From assembly GCA_012838205.1 (NCBI GenBank), contig DUPR01000024.1, positions 1-64,000 on the forward strand: a stretch of DNA of 64,000 nucleotides, written 5' to 3'. Both the position numbers and the translations under genes were made by a program. Within the stretch, counting starts at the first letter, position 1. The number at the start of each line of letters is the position of its first letter. Below are positions 1-10,075 of the stretch, one piece after another. The notes beneath the pieces were generated by a model. That model worked only from the letters and a program-made list of their open reading frames with translations, made no database searches and was not told where the DNA came from. This stretch comes from Methanobacterium sp. (GTDB lineage Archaea; Methanobacteriota; Methanobacteria; Methanobacteriales; Methanobacteriaceae).

Positions 1-1
1 A

Positions 2-646
2 AAATTCGAAAAGGAACTTTCCTACCGCATCAGGCAAGATATATTGGTGAAACCATTCACATCTATTTTTGATGCATCAATCAATCCTACCGGTTACATT
101 AACACATTAAAACATGTGGGCCACTGTGGAGATGGGTATGAATGGGAAGAAGAATTATATGGGAGACATATGATTGTAGTACCAATTGCCATACCTGACT
201 TCCTCATTGAAAGAGAACTTGGTTACATGAAAGGAATTATGGGAGCAAACTTCTGGTACTATTGCAATAACAAAAAATCTGTGCTGGAATGTGGAAGAGC
301 GGCATTGAAAGCTATTGAATCTGTTGAAGGAGTTATTACTCCCTTCGATATTTGTTCTGCAGCTTCCAAACCTGAAACCAACTATCCCTGGATTGGCCCC
401 ACAACCAACCACCCCTACTGTCCCACACTTCAGAATTTACTTGGCAAAGAATCCAGAGTTCCCAAAGGTGTTGAGTATATCCCTGAAATCGTAATCAATG
501 GACTTGATATGGAAAGTCTTAAAAAAGCAATGAAGGTAGGGATTGAAGTAATGTTGGAAAATGAAAATGTTCTAGGTATTTCTGCAGGAAATTATGGTGG
601 AAAGTTAGGAGATTATAAAATCCATCTAAAAGAGTTGTTTCCATGA
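2..646 (+). CDS. ftr: Formylmethanofuran:tetrahydromethanopterin formyltransferase, C-terminal part
   Basis: Cytoplasmic enzyme of CO2-reducing methanogenesis that moves the formyl group from formylmethanofuran to tetrahydromethanopterin. The reading frame is open to the left window edge (it reads [13 protein letters not shown] before the first possible start), so the 5' end lies outside. About 214 residues are visible, against roughly 300 for the family. Recognisable family segments are [35 protein letters not shown] and [20 protein letters not shown]. The stop overlaps the next start by 4 bp (ATGA), so the downstream sugar kinase is probably translationally coupled. Methanogens can carry ftr paralogs, and which copy this is cannot be told from the fragment. 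Confidence 0.93.
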   Translation, partial: KFEKELSYRIRQDILVKPFTSIFDASINPTGYINTLKHVGHCGDGYEWEEELYGRHMIVVPIAIPDFLIERELGYMKGIMGANFWYYCNNKKSVLECGRAALKAIESVEGVITPFDICSAASKPETNYPWIGPTTNHPYCPTLQNLLGKESRVPKGVEYIPEIVINGLDMESLKKAMKVGIEVMLENENVLGISAGNYGGKLGDYKIHLKELFP

Positions 647-1554
647 CCTTGGATGTTATTGGTTTTGGAGCCTTGAACCTGGACAGATTATTCCAAGTAA
701 ACCAGATTGCCTGTAAAGATGAAGAAGGATATATTGAAAACTTAATAGAAAGTTGCGGGGGATCTGCTGCCAATACCATCATAGGCCTGTCCAGATTAGG
801 ACTGGAAACAGGATTGATAGGTAAAATTGGTAGTGATAAAGAAGGAGAAACCCTTCTCAACAATCTTAATAAGGAAAATGTGAATACTGAGGGGATAATA
901 AAAAGTGGAAAGGGTAGGAGTGGAACTGTTCACGGCTATGTTGACCGAAAAGGTCAGAGAGCATTATATGTTGATCCAGGGGTCAACGACGAAATCAATA
1001 CCCGTGAAATAAACTGGGAATATGCCCTAAATACCAAACTATTACATCTCACATCATTCGTAGGAAAATCTATTAAAGCACAAGAATCATTACTGGAAAA
1101 TATTCCAGACCATGTGATAGTTAGCTTGGATCCTGGAATGATATATGTAAATAAAGGCCTTGCATCCCTGGAAAAAATTCTTAACAGAACCGACATCCTA
1201 CTTATAAATCAAATGGAGTTGGATGTTTTATTAACAACCCTAAAAGACTTGGATACGAAGATCAGCACGATCCTAAACTATGGAATTAAGATATTAGTCA
1301 TGAAACAGGGAAAAAAAGGTTGTTTAGTGACAGACGGGTCTAAAACTCACTTACTTGATGCCTATGAAGTAAATTGCCATGATACAACTGGAGCTGGGGA
1401 TGCTTTCAACTCTGGATTTATTTACGGAATTCTTGAAGGAAAAAATATCAAAGAATCAGCAATGATTGGGAACTTCGTTGCATCATGTTGTGTGCAGGAA
1501 TTAGGTGCTACCACTGGCCTTCCTTCCAAATCAGCAGTTGATAAGATTAGATAA
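643..1554 (+). CDS. PfkB-family carbohydrate/nucleoside kinase
   Basis: Ribokinase-like ATP-dependent kinase of 303 residues, the usual size for the family. Residues 39-45 give the N-terminal Gly-Gly substrate motif (GGSAANT). The C-terminal signature DTTGAGDAF starts near residue 247, with D253 as the expected catalytic base and GAG as the anion hole. The substrate cannot be read from sequence: ribose, a nucleoside or a sugar phosphate are all possible. The ATG overlaps the ftr stop by 4 bp and has no clear ribosome binding site of its own, which suggests coupled translation with ftr. A role in supplying a sugar-phosphate part of a C1 cofactor is only a guess from this context. Confidence 0.88.
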   Translation: MTLDVIGFGALNLDRLFQVNQIACKDEEGYIENLIESCGGSAANTIIGLSRLGLETGLIGKIGSDKEGETLLNNLNKENVNTEGIIKSGKGRSGTVHGYVDRKGQRALYVDPGVNDEINTREINWEYALNTKLLHLTSFVGKSIKAQESLLENIPDHVIVSLDPGMIYVNKGLASLEKILNRTDILLINQMELDVLLTTLKDLDTKISTILNYGIKILVMKQGKKGCLVTDGSKTHLLDAYEVNCHDTTGAGDAFNSGFIYGILEGKNIKESAMIGNFVASCCVQELGATTGLPSKSAVDKIR

Positions 1555-1686
1555 AATAAAAAGATTTTGATGATTAACTGTTATTTAGTAAGATAAATAT
1601 ATGTAAAAGATGGTTGAGCAAATAATAATATAAACAAAAAAGCCAACAAAATAAGAAGATCTGGGCAAAAAATTAATGGTGTTAAC

Positions 1687-2442
1687 ATGGATGTGACATT
1701 CAAAAAGAAGAAAGATGTTTTTGAAGGGGAGGTTGCTCTTAAATCCAGTGACTTAGAAGAAAGTCATGAAAAATTTAGTGGGAAAATTGAAGATTGTGTT
1801 ATGGATGATAAAATTATCACCATAGCACCAGAATGTGTACGTTGCAACTTATGCGTAGAAGAATGTCCTGTAGATGCCATTGAAGATTCTAAATCTACTA
1901 AACCCGCCAGAATACTGGATAATTGTGTTAAATGTGAAATATGTGCCCAAACATGCCCAGTTAACTGTATTCATGTCATTGAAAGCACCGCCCATGTGAA
2001 CGATGATGAAGTGAAATATCATCTTAAAGATATCAAGGTGCCTCATCGCAAATTGCAAATGCAGGAAATCAATGTTAACCCTGAAAAATGTGTTTCATGC
2101 GCAACTTGCGTTAAATTCTGCCCTACCGGAGCAATAACTGTTCCAGAAGGAGAGATAGCCCAGATTGATAAGGAAGCTTGCATTGGATGTGGAGCTTGCG
2201 TTAATGTTTGCCCTGAAGGTTCGATTGAATTAATTAGAGAATTAGGGCCTGTGATAAAAACAAAGGAACTTTTGGTGGATCAGGACACTTGTGTACAGTG
2301 CCAAGTCTGTGAGGAAAACTGCCCAGTGGATGCCATTAAGCTGGAGGGGGATAAAGTGGTTTTAGACCAGGAAAAATGTATTTTATGCGAAGTTTGTTCT
2401 AGAAAGTGCCCGGTAGGAGCTCTAAAACTGGAGATGATGTAA
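1687..2442 (+). CDS. Polyferredoxin with six [4Fe-4S] motifs
   Basis: Electron-transfer protein of 251 residues. After a 49-residue N-terminal region without clusters (one lone Cys at 37) come six CxxCxxCxxxCP motifs, beginning with CVRCNLCVEECP at residue 50 and ending with CILCEVCSRKCP near the C-terminus. This pattern predicts six [4Fe-4S] clusters, as in methanogen polyferredoxins linked to hydrogenases or formylmethanofuran dehydrogenase. No signal peptide or membrane segment is seen, so it should be cytoplasmic. It is followed with no gap by a CBS-domain gene, and ftr lies upstream. The redox partner is not encoded in the window. Confidence 0.9.
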   Translation: MDVTFKKKKDVFEGEVALKSSDLEESHEKFSGKIEDCVMDDKIITIAPECVRCNLCVEECPVDAIEDSKSTKPARILDNCVKCEICAQTCPVNCIHVIESTAHVNDDEVKYHLKDIKVPHRKLQMQEINVNPEKCVSCATCVKFCPTGAITVPEGEIAQIDKEACIGCGACVNVCPEGSIELIRELGPVIKTKELLVDQDTCVQCQVCEENCPVDAIKLEGDKVVLDQEKCILCEVCSRKCPVGALKLEMM

Positions 2443-3078
2443 TTGTTAGTGAAGGAAATCATGGACAAGAATTTTATAGTTGTATCGCCTGACCAGGACT
2501 TGGCAGAAATTTCCATTCTAATGGAGGAAAAACGTAAATTCACCACACCAGTGGTTGATGGTGATAAAAAACTCGTTGGATGGATTACTTCCCTGGATTT
2601 AGCCAGAGGATTCAGAGAAGGTAAAAAAAAGGCCAAAGAGTTGATGCATGCTAAGGATGATATTGTGCATGTGCATCATAATGATCCTGCCAGATTAGCT
2701 GTGTTGGAGGCATCCCAACACCGAGTTCTCAGCATACCGGTATTGGATGATGATGAAGTAGTGGTTGGTGTGGTACGTACAACAGATATTGTTAAGACAC
2801 TTTCCAGCTTGTATGAAATTAATGTTACCAAGATCTTCAAGGCCATGGAAGACGAACTTAAAGGAGTAAGTTGGGATGAACTGATGGAAGCATCAGCAAT
2901 TGTAACCCAAAGACGCACTGGTAAACGAGTCACTGCCCAAGACTATGAGAAGCGAATAAAAGATGCCACATTCGGTGAAGCAATCTGGGCTACCGGAGGA
3001 TTGGAAAAATTCTTCGTAGGTTTGATTGCCATTGGAGAACTGGTTATAGCTAGGAAAGTGGCCAAAGCAAGGAAATAA
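2443..3078 (+). CDS. CBS-domain pair protein with C-terminal extension
   Basis: A 211-residue protein. Residues 1-120 form two CBS motifs (starts LVKEIMDKNFIVVSPDQDL and KELMHAKDDIVHV), a fold that binds adenine nucleotides or other ligands to regulate partners. The last 90 residues (from about 121) are a conserved-looking extension I cannot name. The TTG start immediately follows the polyferredoxin stop and has GGAG about 9 nt upstream; GTG at 2449 is the alternative. The tight junction implies co-translation with the polyferredoxin, so the CBS pair may sense cell energy charge for that electron carrier. This last point is inference. Confidence 0.85.
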   Translation: MLVKEIMDKNFIVVSPDQDLAEISILMEEKRKFTTPVVDGDKKLVGWITSLDLARGFREGKKKAKELMHAKDDIVHVHHNDPARLAVLEASQHRVLSIPVLDDDEVVVGVVRTTDIVKTLSSLYEINVTKIFKAMEDELKGVSWDELMEASAIVTQRRTGKRVTAQDYEKRIKDATFGEAIWATGGLEKFFVGLIAIGELVIARKVAKARK

Positions 3079-3087
3079 TTCTTTCAA

Positions 3088-3104
3088 TTTTTTTTTGTTT
3101 TTTT
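3088..3104 (+). terminator. Oligo-T transcription terminator
   Basis: Nine T residues, one G, then seven T residues begin 10 bp after the CBS gene stop and before the next gene's leader. Runs of T without a hairpin are the usual intrinsic terminator of archaeal RNA polymerase. This would end the polyferredoxin-CBS transcript. Confidence 0.5.
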
Positions 3105-3162
3105 ATGCCCTAATTTAAATTTTTTAAATCAAATTTTTCTTATTTTGTTGGAGTAACATAAT

Positions 3163-4314
3163 ATGCAAAGTGAACTGATAATAGTTCGGTACGGAGAAAT
3201 TGGGATTAAAAGCCCTAAAATACGTGGTAAATTTGAGCGTAAACTAATTGATAATATAAAAACAGTTATCGATGATCAAGTGAAATTAAATCAGGGTAGA
3301 ATTTTCATTTATCCCCGTAGCATGAGCAAAACACTTAAATCTCTCCAGAAAATTCTGGGCATAGTATCATTTAGTCCTGCAGTAGTGACTGGGACTGATT
3401 GTGATTTGATAAAAAAATTAATCCAATCCTACATTGGAAAACTGGTTGAAAATGGTGTTTTTTCTTCAGATGATTCATTTGCCATTAGATGTAGAAGGGT
3501 AGGTGAACATGATTTCACTAGCCAGGAAATGGCAGCATATTGTGGTTCAGTTGTGTATGGCATAACCGGGTCTAAGGTGGACCTTTCTAACCCTGATTTT
3601 GAATTATTCGTAGAAGTAAGGGGAGATGAAACCTACATATTTCACCAGATAATTCAGGGACTGGGAGGATTGCCTGTTGGAACACAAGGCAGAGTTATAT
3701 CTTTGATTTCCAGTGGTATTGATTCCCCTGTAGCCACTTTCTTAATGATGAAAAGGGGTTGCAGTGTCACGCTTCTTAATTTTGACACTTATCCGTACAC
3801 ATCTGGATCTAATGAGAAAATCCTGAAAATATACCAAAAGCTTAAAGAATATTCAGCAGGCACCAAATTAAAACTTTATCAAATGAATTTTGGAGATTTC
3901 CTGAATAAATGTATAGATGCAGCACCAGATCGGATGACTTGTGTCCTATGTAAAAGTGGAATGTACCAAGTAGCCGAAAAGTTAGCAAAAAATGAGAAAG
4001 CCTTCGCAATTGTTGATGGCAGTAGTTTAGGGCAAGTAGCATCACAGACACTGCCCAACATTTTAGCCACACATTATTCCACTTCAATTCCCATTTTGAG
4101 CCCATTGATTGGTTTGGATAAGGTGGAAATTGAAAAAATTGCCAAAAAGATAGGAACCTATGATATTTCAATTATTCCAGAAAGTAATTGTTCTGCAGTT
4201 CCACGTTATCCTGAGACTCATGCCCAGTTATCTCTGGTGTTAGAAGCCCTGGATAATATAGGTGCTGATGAAGAATTTGATAATGTTATTTCAAGCCTTA
4301 AATTACTTAAATGA
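3163..4314 (+). CDS. thiI: tRNA 4-thiouridine sulfurtransferase ThiI
   Basis: ATP-dependent enzyme that adenylates U8 of tRNA and replaces oxygen by sulfur; 383 residues. The N-terminal half has the ferredoxin-like and THUMP regions (VRYGEIGIKS start, then about residues 60-165). The PP-loop ATPase begins near residue 183 with SSGIDSPVA and ends with the family's VDGSSLGQVASQT and IPILSPLIGLDKVEI segments. CVLCK near residue 265 supplies candidate catalytic cysteines. There is no C-terminal rhodanese domain, as in other archaeal forms. The PP-loop reads SSG in place of the common SGG. It stands alone, with its own AT-rich leader. Confidence 0.92.
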   Translation: MQSELIIVRYGEIGIKSPKIRGKFERKLIDNIKTVIDDQVKLNQGRIFIYPRSMSKTLKSLQKILGIVSFSPAVVTGTDCDLIKKLIQSYIGKLVENGVFSSDDSFAIRCRRVGEHDFTSQEMAAYCGSVVYGITGSKVDLSNPDFELFVEVRGDETYIFHQIIQGLGGLPVGTQGRVISLISSGIDSPVATFLMMKRGCSVTLLNFDTYPYTSGSNEKILKIYQKLKEYSAGTKLKLYQMNFGDFLNKCIDAAPDRMTCVLCKSGMYQVAEKLAKNEKAFAIVDGSSLGQVASQTLPNILATHYSTSIPILSPLIGLDKVEIEKIAKKIGTYDISIIPESNCSAVPRYPETHAQLSLVLEALDNIGADEEFDNVISSLKLLK

Positions 4315-4380
4315 ATAATTTTCATAGAGATGCAGATGAATTGAGTAAATCTGTGTATAATTCATTGCGTGTGTGTAATT

Positions 4381-5028
4381 ATGTTAAGAGATCTTCTTAT
4401 TGATAATAAACTGTTTAATGAGCTCCGGCAGAGGGCTTTGGAGTCAGAAGAAGGTGAAAATTCTCTGGAAGAAGTTGAACTTCTGGAGAAGGCTGTTTTT
4501 CAGAGGTTGAAAAAGAAAAGATCTGTGAAAAAATATAAAAAATTAGGGGTTAATAAGCAGGACCTTAAGGAAATAATAAAATTAGCAGACATTCTTGGTT
4601 TAGATGCAATAGGTGGTCCTTCAAACTATGAACTTGCCAGAGAACATCAAGAATGGTGTAACATATGTGGAAGATGCTGCAGGGAATCAGAATCCATTTT
4701 CATACATCGGGATGAGTTAAACATTCTACTGAATTTTAACCCAGACTTGGAAAAAGAGATTATTCGCAACAAACTATATCCTGAACATTATGAGCTTAAA
4801 GATATTCAGCCCTGCAAATTCATTGACCCTGAAACCAACCGGTGCAGCATATATAATTCAAGACCACAAGTGTGTCGCAGTTATCCGCTGGTGCTGGTAG
4901 AAACAAATGGTAAAGCCAAAAATATCATAAATCTTCGCCACTTATGCAATTATTCCGTTCAATTGGTACTTGAAAAATCAATAATATTGTTTGATGAAGC
5001 CATACGAAGACTAAAAGAAAATAGGTAA
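4381..5028 (+). CDS. YkgJ-type cysteine-cluster protein
   Basis: A 215-residue protein with the cysteine-cluster signature CNICGRCCRES followed by CKFID, NRCSIY and RPQVCRSYP. This fits the YkgJ/Fe-S-oxidoreductase-like family, thought to bind zinc or iron; the biochemical role is not established. The N-terminal 80 residues are charged and helical. I chose ATG at 4381; an in-frame GTG lies at 4369, and neither has a clear ribosome binding site. It is 66 bp downstream of thiI on the same strand. Confidence 0.8.
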   Translation: MLRDLLIDNKLFNELRQRALESEEGENSLEEVELLEKAVFQRLKKKRSVKKYKKLGVNKQDLKEIIKLADILGLDAIGGPSNYELAREHQEWCNICGRCCRESESIFIHRDELNILLNFNPDLEKEIIRNKLYPEHYELKDIQPCKFIDPETNRCSIYNSRPQVCRSYPLVLVETNGKAKNIINLRHLCNYSVQLVLEKSIILFDEAIRRLKENR

Positions 5029-5279
5029 CTCTAAAAGAAAATGTTAACTCAAAAAATTCCAAAGCTAAAACCTTAAAATGGATTATTTAAGTATAAAAAA
5101 CCTATTTTTAACAATTAACTATTTATATTGATTTTTTTATTGGATTAATATCCAATTTTCTTATTTTTTTTTAAAGATCACATAATTGATTTCTCTAGCC
5201 ATGAATAAAAATATGCACTCGAAAAACAAATTATTATTATAAATCAGAACTGCAATGTTTAGGAATTTTGGTGAGTAAT

Positions 5280-5675
5280 ATGACCATGACTGATGAGATG
5301 ATGGATGCAATAGAAAAGGATTTAGTTTTTCTGGCAACAACCAGCAACGAAGGCATTCCGAATGTCGTGCCCATAGGTTTTGCAAGGCCTATAGACAATA
5401 CCAGCATATTGATTGCTGATAATTATATGAAAAAAACCCGTGAGAACATTGAAGAAAACCCCAACGTATCCATTGTTACTAAAAATGCTCAGAAAAATCC
5501 CTACCAATTTAAAGGAACCGCAGAAATATTCGAATCTGGTAAAATCTTTGAAGAAGTAGTAGAATGGGCCCAGAATGTGATGACCAAATTGAACCCCAAA
5601 GCAGCAATTGTAGTTAAGGTAACTGATGTATATTCAGTCAAACCAGGCCCTGACGCAGGCGAAAAAGTTGATTAA
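5280..5675 (+). CDS. Pyridoxamine 5'-phosphate oxidase-like FMN-binding protein
   Basis: Small protein of 131 residues with the split-barrel FMN-binding pattern: FLATTSNEGIPNVVPIGF near the N-terminus, then a basic KKTREN segment after strand three and a C-terminal VKVTDVYSVKPGPDAG. Such proteins bind flavin or F420-type cofactors; the substrate is unknown. The start is set by GGTGA at 5270-5274, five bases before ATG 5280; in-frame TTG 5268 and GTG 5271 overlap this site and are less likely. A 240-bp AT-rich gap upstream gives it its own promoter region. Confidence 0.82.
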   Translation: MTMTDEMMDAIEKDLVFLATTSNEGIPNVVPIGFARPIDNTSILIADNYMKKTRENIEENPNVSIVTKNAQKNPYQFKGTAEIFESGKIFEEVVEWAQNVMTKLNPKAAIVVKVTDVYSVKPGPDAGEKVD

Positions 5676-5917
5676 TCTGATTAATTCCTTTTAATCATGT
5701 TTAATGATAAAAAAAACAGATAAACAAATGGGAAATTACAAAAATTTAAAAATATGAAAAATAAAACATTTCTGTTATTTGAATATAACAGAACGAGTAG
5801 TGAAGATTTAAAAAGCCATTAATGTAAAATGAATGGGAATTGGAAATAAATGATTTATGTAAATAAAATTAGAATTATACCAATTAGTAAATAAGAAAAC
5901 GTTAAGCTCAAATATTG

Positions 5918-5925
5918 TTATATCA
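5918..5925 (+). promoter_or_regulatory. TATA box of tRNA-Cys
   Basis: TTATATCA is centred about 29 bp before the first base of the tRNA, the expected spacing for an archaeal TATA element. The 274 bp between 5676 and 5949 otherwise show only AT-rich sequence. Confidence 0.5.
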
Positions 5926-5949
5926 TAATAAATCGTAAGGTTCTTTTTT

Positions 5950-6020
5950 GCCGAGATGACCGAGCGGCTAGGTGCGTGGCTGCAGACCATGATACTCGGG
6001 TTCAAATCCCGATCTCGGCT
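5950..6020 (+). tRNA. tRNA-Cys (anticodon GCA)
   Basis: A complete 71-nt cloverleaf. Acceptor arm GCCGAGA pairs with TCTCGGC. The anticodon stem CGTGG/CCATG holds loop CTGCAGA with anticodon GCA. The T arm is TCGGG-TTCAAAT-CCCGA. The discriminator base is T (U73), typical of tRNA-Cys, and no CCA is encoded. No intron is seen. It lies 115 bp upstream of the cysteinyl-tRNA synthetase gene on the same strand, so tRNA and its charging enzyme are neighbours. Confidence 0.96.
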
Positions 6021-6135
6021 TTTATCTAACAAAAAAGTAGTTTTAGATATTAATACTACAATTACTTATGGTAAAAGATGAATACAATCTCTAATTAAAT
6101 TGTAACGAATGGTTTAAATTAGTATTCGTGATCTA

Positions 6136-7566
6136 ATGATAAAAATTTATAACACACTCACCCGTAGCAAAGAAAATTTCAAACCATTAAATGGAAATAG
6201 GATTAAACTTTTTGTCTGCGGACCAACAGTGTACGATTATTCACATATTGGACATGCCCGGACATATATCTCCTTTGATGTTATAGCACGTTACCTTAAA
6301 TATCGTGGTTTTAGTGTTTTTTACTTGCAAAATATCACCGATATAGATGATAAAATAATTAATCGAGCAATTTCCACAGGTAAAGACCCCCTGGATCTTG
6401 CCAGAGAATTTGAAGCAGAATATCTTAAGGATATGGAGAGCTTGGGAGTGGAAAATGTCAATTTATATGCTAGGGCAACCGAACACATTGAAGAAATCAA
6501 AGCCCAAATTGAAACTTTATTAGAGGCTGGATTCGCCTATGAAACTGATAACGGAGTTTACTTTGACATTTCAAAATATCCTGATTTTGGGAAGTTATCC
6601 AACCGTAAAATCGAAGATTTAAATGTGCACAGAATAAGCCCGGACTCTAACAAGAGAAATCCAGAAGATTTTGCTCTGTGGAAAAAAAAGGATAAAGAAC
6701 TTGTTTGGAATTCCCCATGGGGTGCTGGACGTCCAGGATGGCATATTGAAGATACTGCAATCACTGAAGAGTATTTCGGACCACAATACGACATACACGG
6801 AGGTGGTTTGGATTTGATTTTCCCCCATCACGAAGCAGAAATAGCACAGATGGAATCAGCATCAGGAAAAAAACCAATGGTACGCTACTGGATGCACACC
6901 GGTTTTTTGAATGTGAAGGGTGAGAAAATGTCAAAATCCCTAGGAAACTTCATCACCATCAAGGAACTCATTAAAAAATATCCTCCTGAAGTTTTCCGGT
7001 TCTTTGTATTATCTACGCATTACCGCAGCCCTATTGACTTCAGCCACGAAATTCTGGAACAATCCCAAAATAGTTTGAAAAGAATATATAAATTCTATGA
7101 AACCATTGATAAACTCCTTAATACAGAAAAACCCAATTTAAGGGAATTTTCGCCAGATGAATCATCACCCCATAGTTATGTCCATGAAACTGGAGAAAAT
7201 CAAGAACAATTCAACAGATTAATAGAAGAAACTAGAGTAAAGTTCCTGGAAGCTATGGATAATGATTTCAACACTCCTTTGGCACTTTCACTGCTTTTTG
7301 ATTTTATAAGAGTTATCAATCGAAATATGCAGCAGGGAACAATTTCTCAGAAAACTCTTCAGGAAATTCAGATTTTATTTAATGATTTTTCCAATATTTT
7401 AGGATTTAATTTCACTTCAACATCTAAAAACACGAATCTGACAGAAGAACTGGTAGATCTCATTGTTGATATCCGAAATAAATTAAGAAAAAAGAAAGAC
7501 TGGGAGCTTTCTGATGAAATAAGGAGTCAGTTGAATGATTTGGACATAATATTAGAAGACAAGTAA
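6136..7566 (+). CDS. cysS: Cysteinyl-tRNA synthetase
   Basis: Class I aminoacyl-tRNA synthetase of 476 residues that charges tRNA-Cys. It has the HIGH motif in SHIGHART (residues 36-43), the KMSKS motif in GEKMSKSLGN, and C28 as first zinc ligand. The later zinc ligands of the family appear as FPHHEAE, but the usual Cys in GWHIEC is Asp here (D206 in GWHIEDTAI). The C-terminal helical domain ends in IRNKLRKKKDW and SDEIRSQL, as in other CysRS. Some relatives of this lineage make Cys-tRNA by the SepRS/SepCysS route, so a direct CysRS is informative about this organism. Confidence 0.96.
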   Translation: MIKIYNTLTRSKENFKPLNGNRIKLFVCGPTVYDYSHIGHARTYISFDVIARYLKYRGFSVFYLQNITDIDDKIINRAISTGKDPLDLAREFEAEYLKDMESLGVENVNLYARATEHIEEIKAQIETLLEAGFAYETDNGVYFDISKYPDFGKLSNRKIEDLNVHRISPDSNKRNPEDFALWKKKDKELVWNSPWGAGRPGWHIEDTAITEEYFGPQYDIHGGGLDLIFPHHEAEIAQMESASGKKPMVRYWMHTGFLNVKGEKMSKSLGNFITIKELIKKYPPEVFRFFVLSTHYRSPIDFSHEILEQSQNSLKRIYKFYETIDKLLNTEKPNLREFSPDESSPHSYVHETGENQEQFNRLIEETRVKFLEAMDNDFNTPLALSLLFDFIRVINRNMQQGTISQKTLQEIQILFNDFSNILGFNFTSTSKNTNLTEELVDLIVDIRNKLRKKKDWELSDEIRSQLNDLDIILEDK

Positions 7567-7733
7567 TAAAAGAAGTGCTTTATTTATAATGGTTTTTTAA
7601 TATTAAAAAGGTAGAACAATAGTTAAAAGAATTTGGACTAATAATGTTTCATTCTAATTTATTTAAATACTATATTTAGATTAATTTTTCAATTATTACG
7701 TCAAATTATTTAAAGAAAAAGGATTTTTTTAAA

Positions 7734-9218
<1,485 letters not shown>

Positions 9219-9343
9219 ATTCATAAAAAGCTAAGTATAAACAATTGATATATAAACTGCATTTAAATTATGATAAAAAGAATAAAAAATCCCAAAAAAG
9301 ATTAAAAAATTATTTGATAATACTTGTGCAGGAGTGAAATAAG

Positions 9344-9559
9344 TTGAAAATTGAAAAAGAGGCGGAGGAAATACTTCAAAAATTTTCCAAAGTCCTGGAA
9401 AACATACCTGACTTGGAAGAAACCCATTACATGGTTGACAACGTTAATTTAACACGAGAAGATCGTGCTGAGGACAAAAACCCAGAAAAGATCATGGAAA
9501 ACACCAATGTTGATGAGGATGGTAATCTCATAGTTGAGAAAGGAAAGTGGGTTAAATGA
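9344..9559 (+). CDS. gatC: GatC-like aminoacyl-tRNA amidotransferase subunit
   Basis: A 71-residue protein resembling the small archaeal GatC subunit that helps assemble the GatA/GatB amidotransferase, which converts Asp-tRNA(Asn) to Asn-tRNA(Asn). The typical C-terminal NVNLTREDRAE motif is present (residues 33-43), with a helical N-terminus. It starts with TTG, supported by GGAG nine bases upstream, and its stop overlaps the next ATG by 4 bp. gatA and gatB are not in this window. The nearby asparagine synthase offers a second route to asparagine. Short proteins are harder to assign, so confidence is moderate. Confidence 0.72.
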   Translation: MKIEKEAEEILQKFSKVLENIPDLEETHYMVDNVNLTREDRAEDKNPEKIMENTNVDEDGNLIVEKGKWVK

Positions 9560-10044
9560 GATTCAATTTAGTGCTGGATGTGCCAGACGTTCCAGGACAA
9601 CTTTTGGAAGTTTTTGAACCAATGGGCAGATTAGGAGCTAATATTGTTGCAGTAATACACCAGAGAGATGTTAAAACCGAAAGAGGTACTGTCCCAGTCC
9701 ATATAACTATTGAAGGGGATAAAGAAATTTTAGATAAAGTTATGGATGCTCTTTTATCTAAAGACATTAACATATTACAAGTTGATGGTGTGCTTCGCAA
9801 AGAACAAATCACCACAATTCTGGTGGGTGACATAGTAGAAAAAGATCTCCAAGACACAGTATCAAAATTAAACAAATTGAATAGTGTTAAAGTTGCTGAT
9901 CTTGATCTTAAAATGTCTGATGATCCTAAAAACTCGGCTACCATGATGGTCATCGAAGCAGATTTTGGCCAGAAGAAGGAAGTTCTGGAAAATATCAAAA
10001 AACTCGGTGCAGAAAAAGGTTTTCTGGTAATAAATGAAGTCTGA
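9556..10044 (+). CDS. ACT-domain amino-acid-binding regulator
   Basis: A 162-residue protein. Residues 1-75 form an ACT domain (FNLVLDVPDVPGQLLEVFEPMG, shortened here, then GANIVAVIHQR), and the remaining half looks like a second, degenerate regulatory domain. ACT domains bind amino acids and control biosynthetic enzymes. It lies between gatC (4-bp overlap) and homoserine dehydrogenase (31-bp gap), so an effect on the aspartate-family pathway is a reasonable inference. There is no catalytic domain. Confidence 0.82.
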   Translation: MRFNLVLDVPDVPGQLLEVFEPMGRLGANIVAVIHQRDVKTERGTVPVHITIEGDKEILDKVMDALLSKDINILQVDGVLRKEQITTILVGDIVEKDLQDTVSKLNKLNSVKVADLDLKMSDDPKNSATMMVIEADFGQKKEVLENIKKLGAEKGFLVINEV

Positions 10045-10075
10045 AAAGATTAACTAATATGAACAGGTGAATTTA

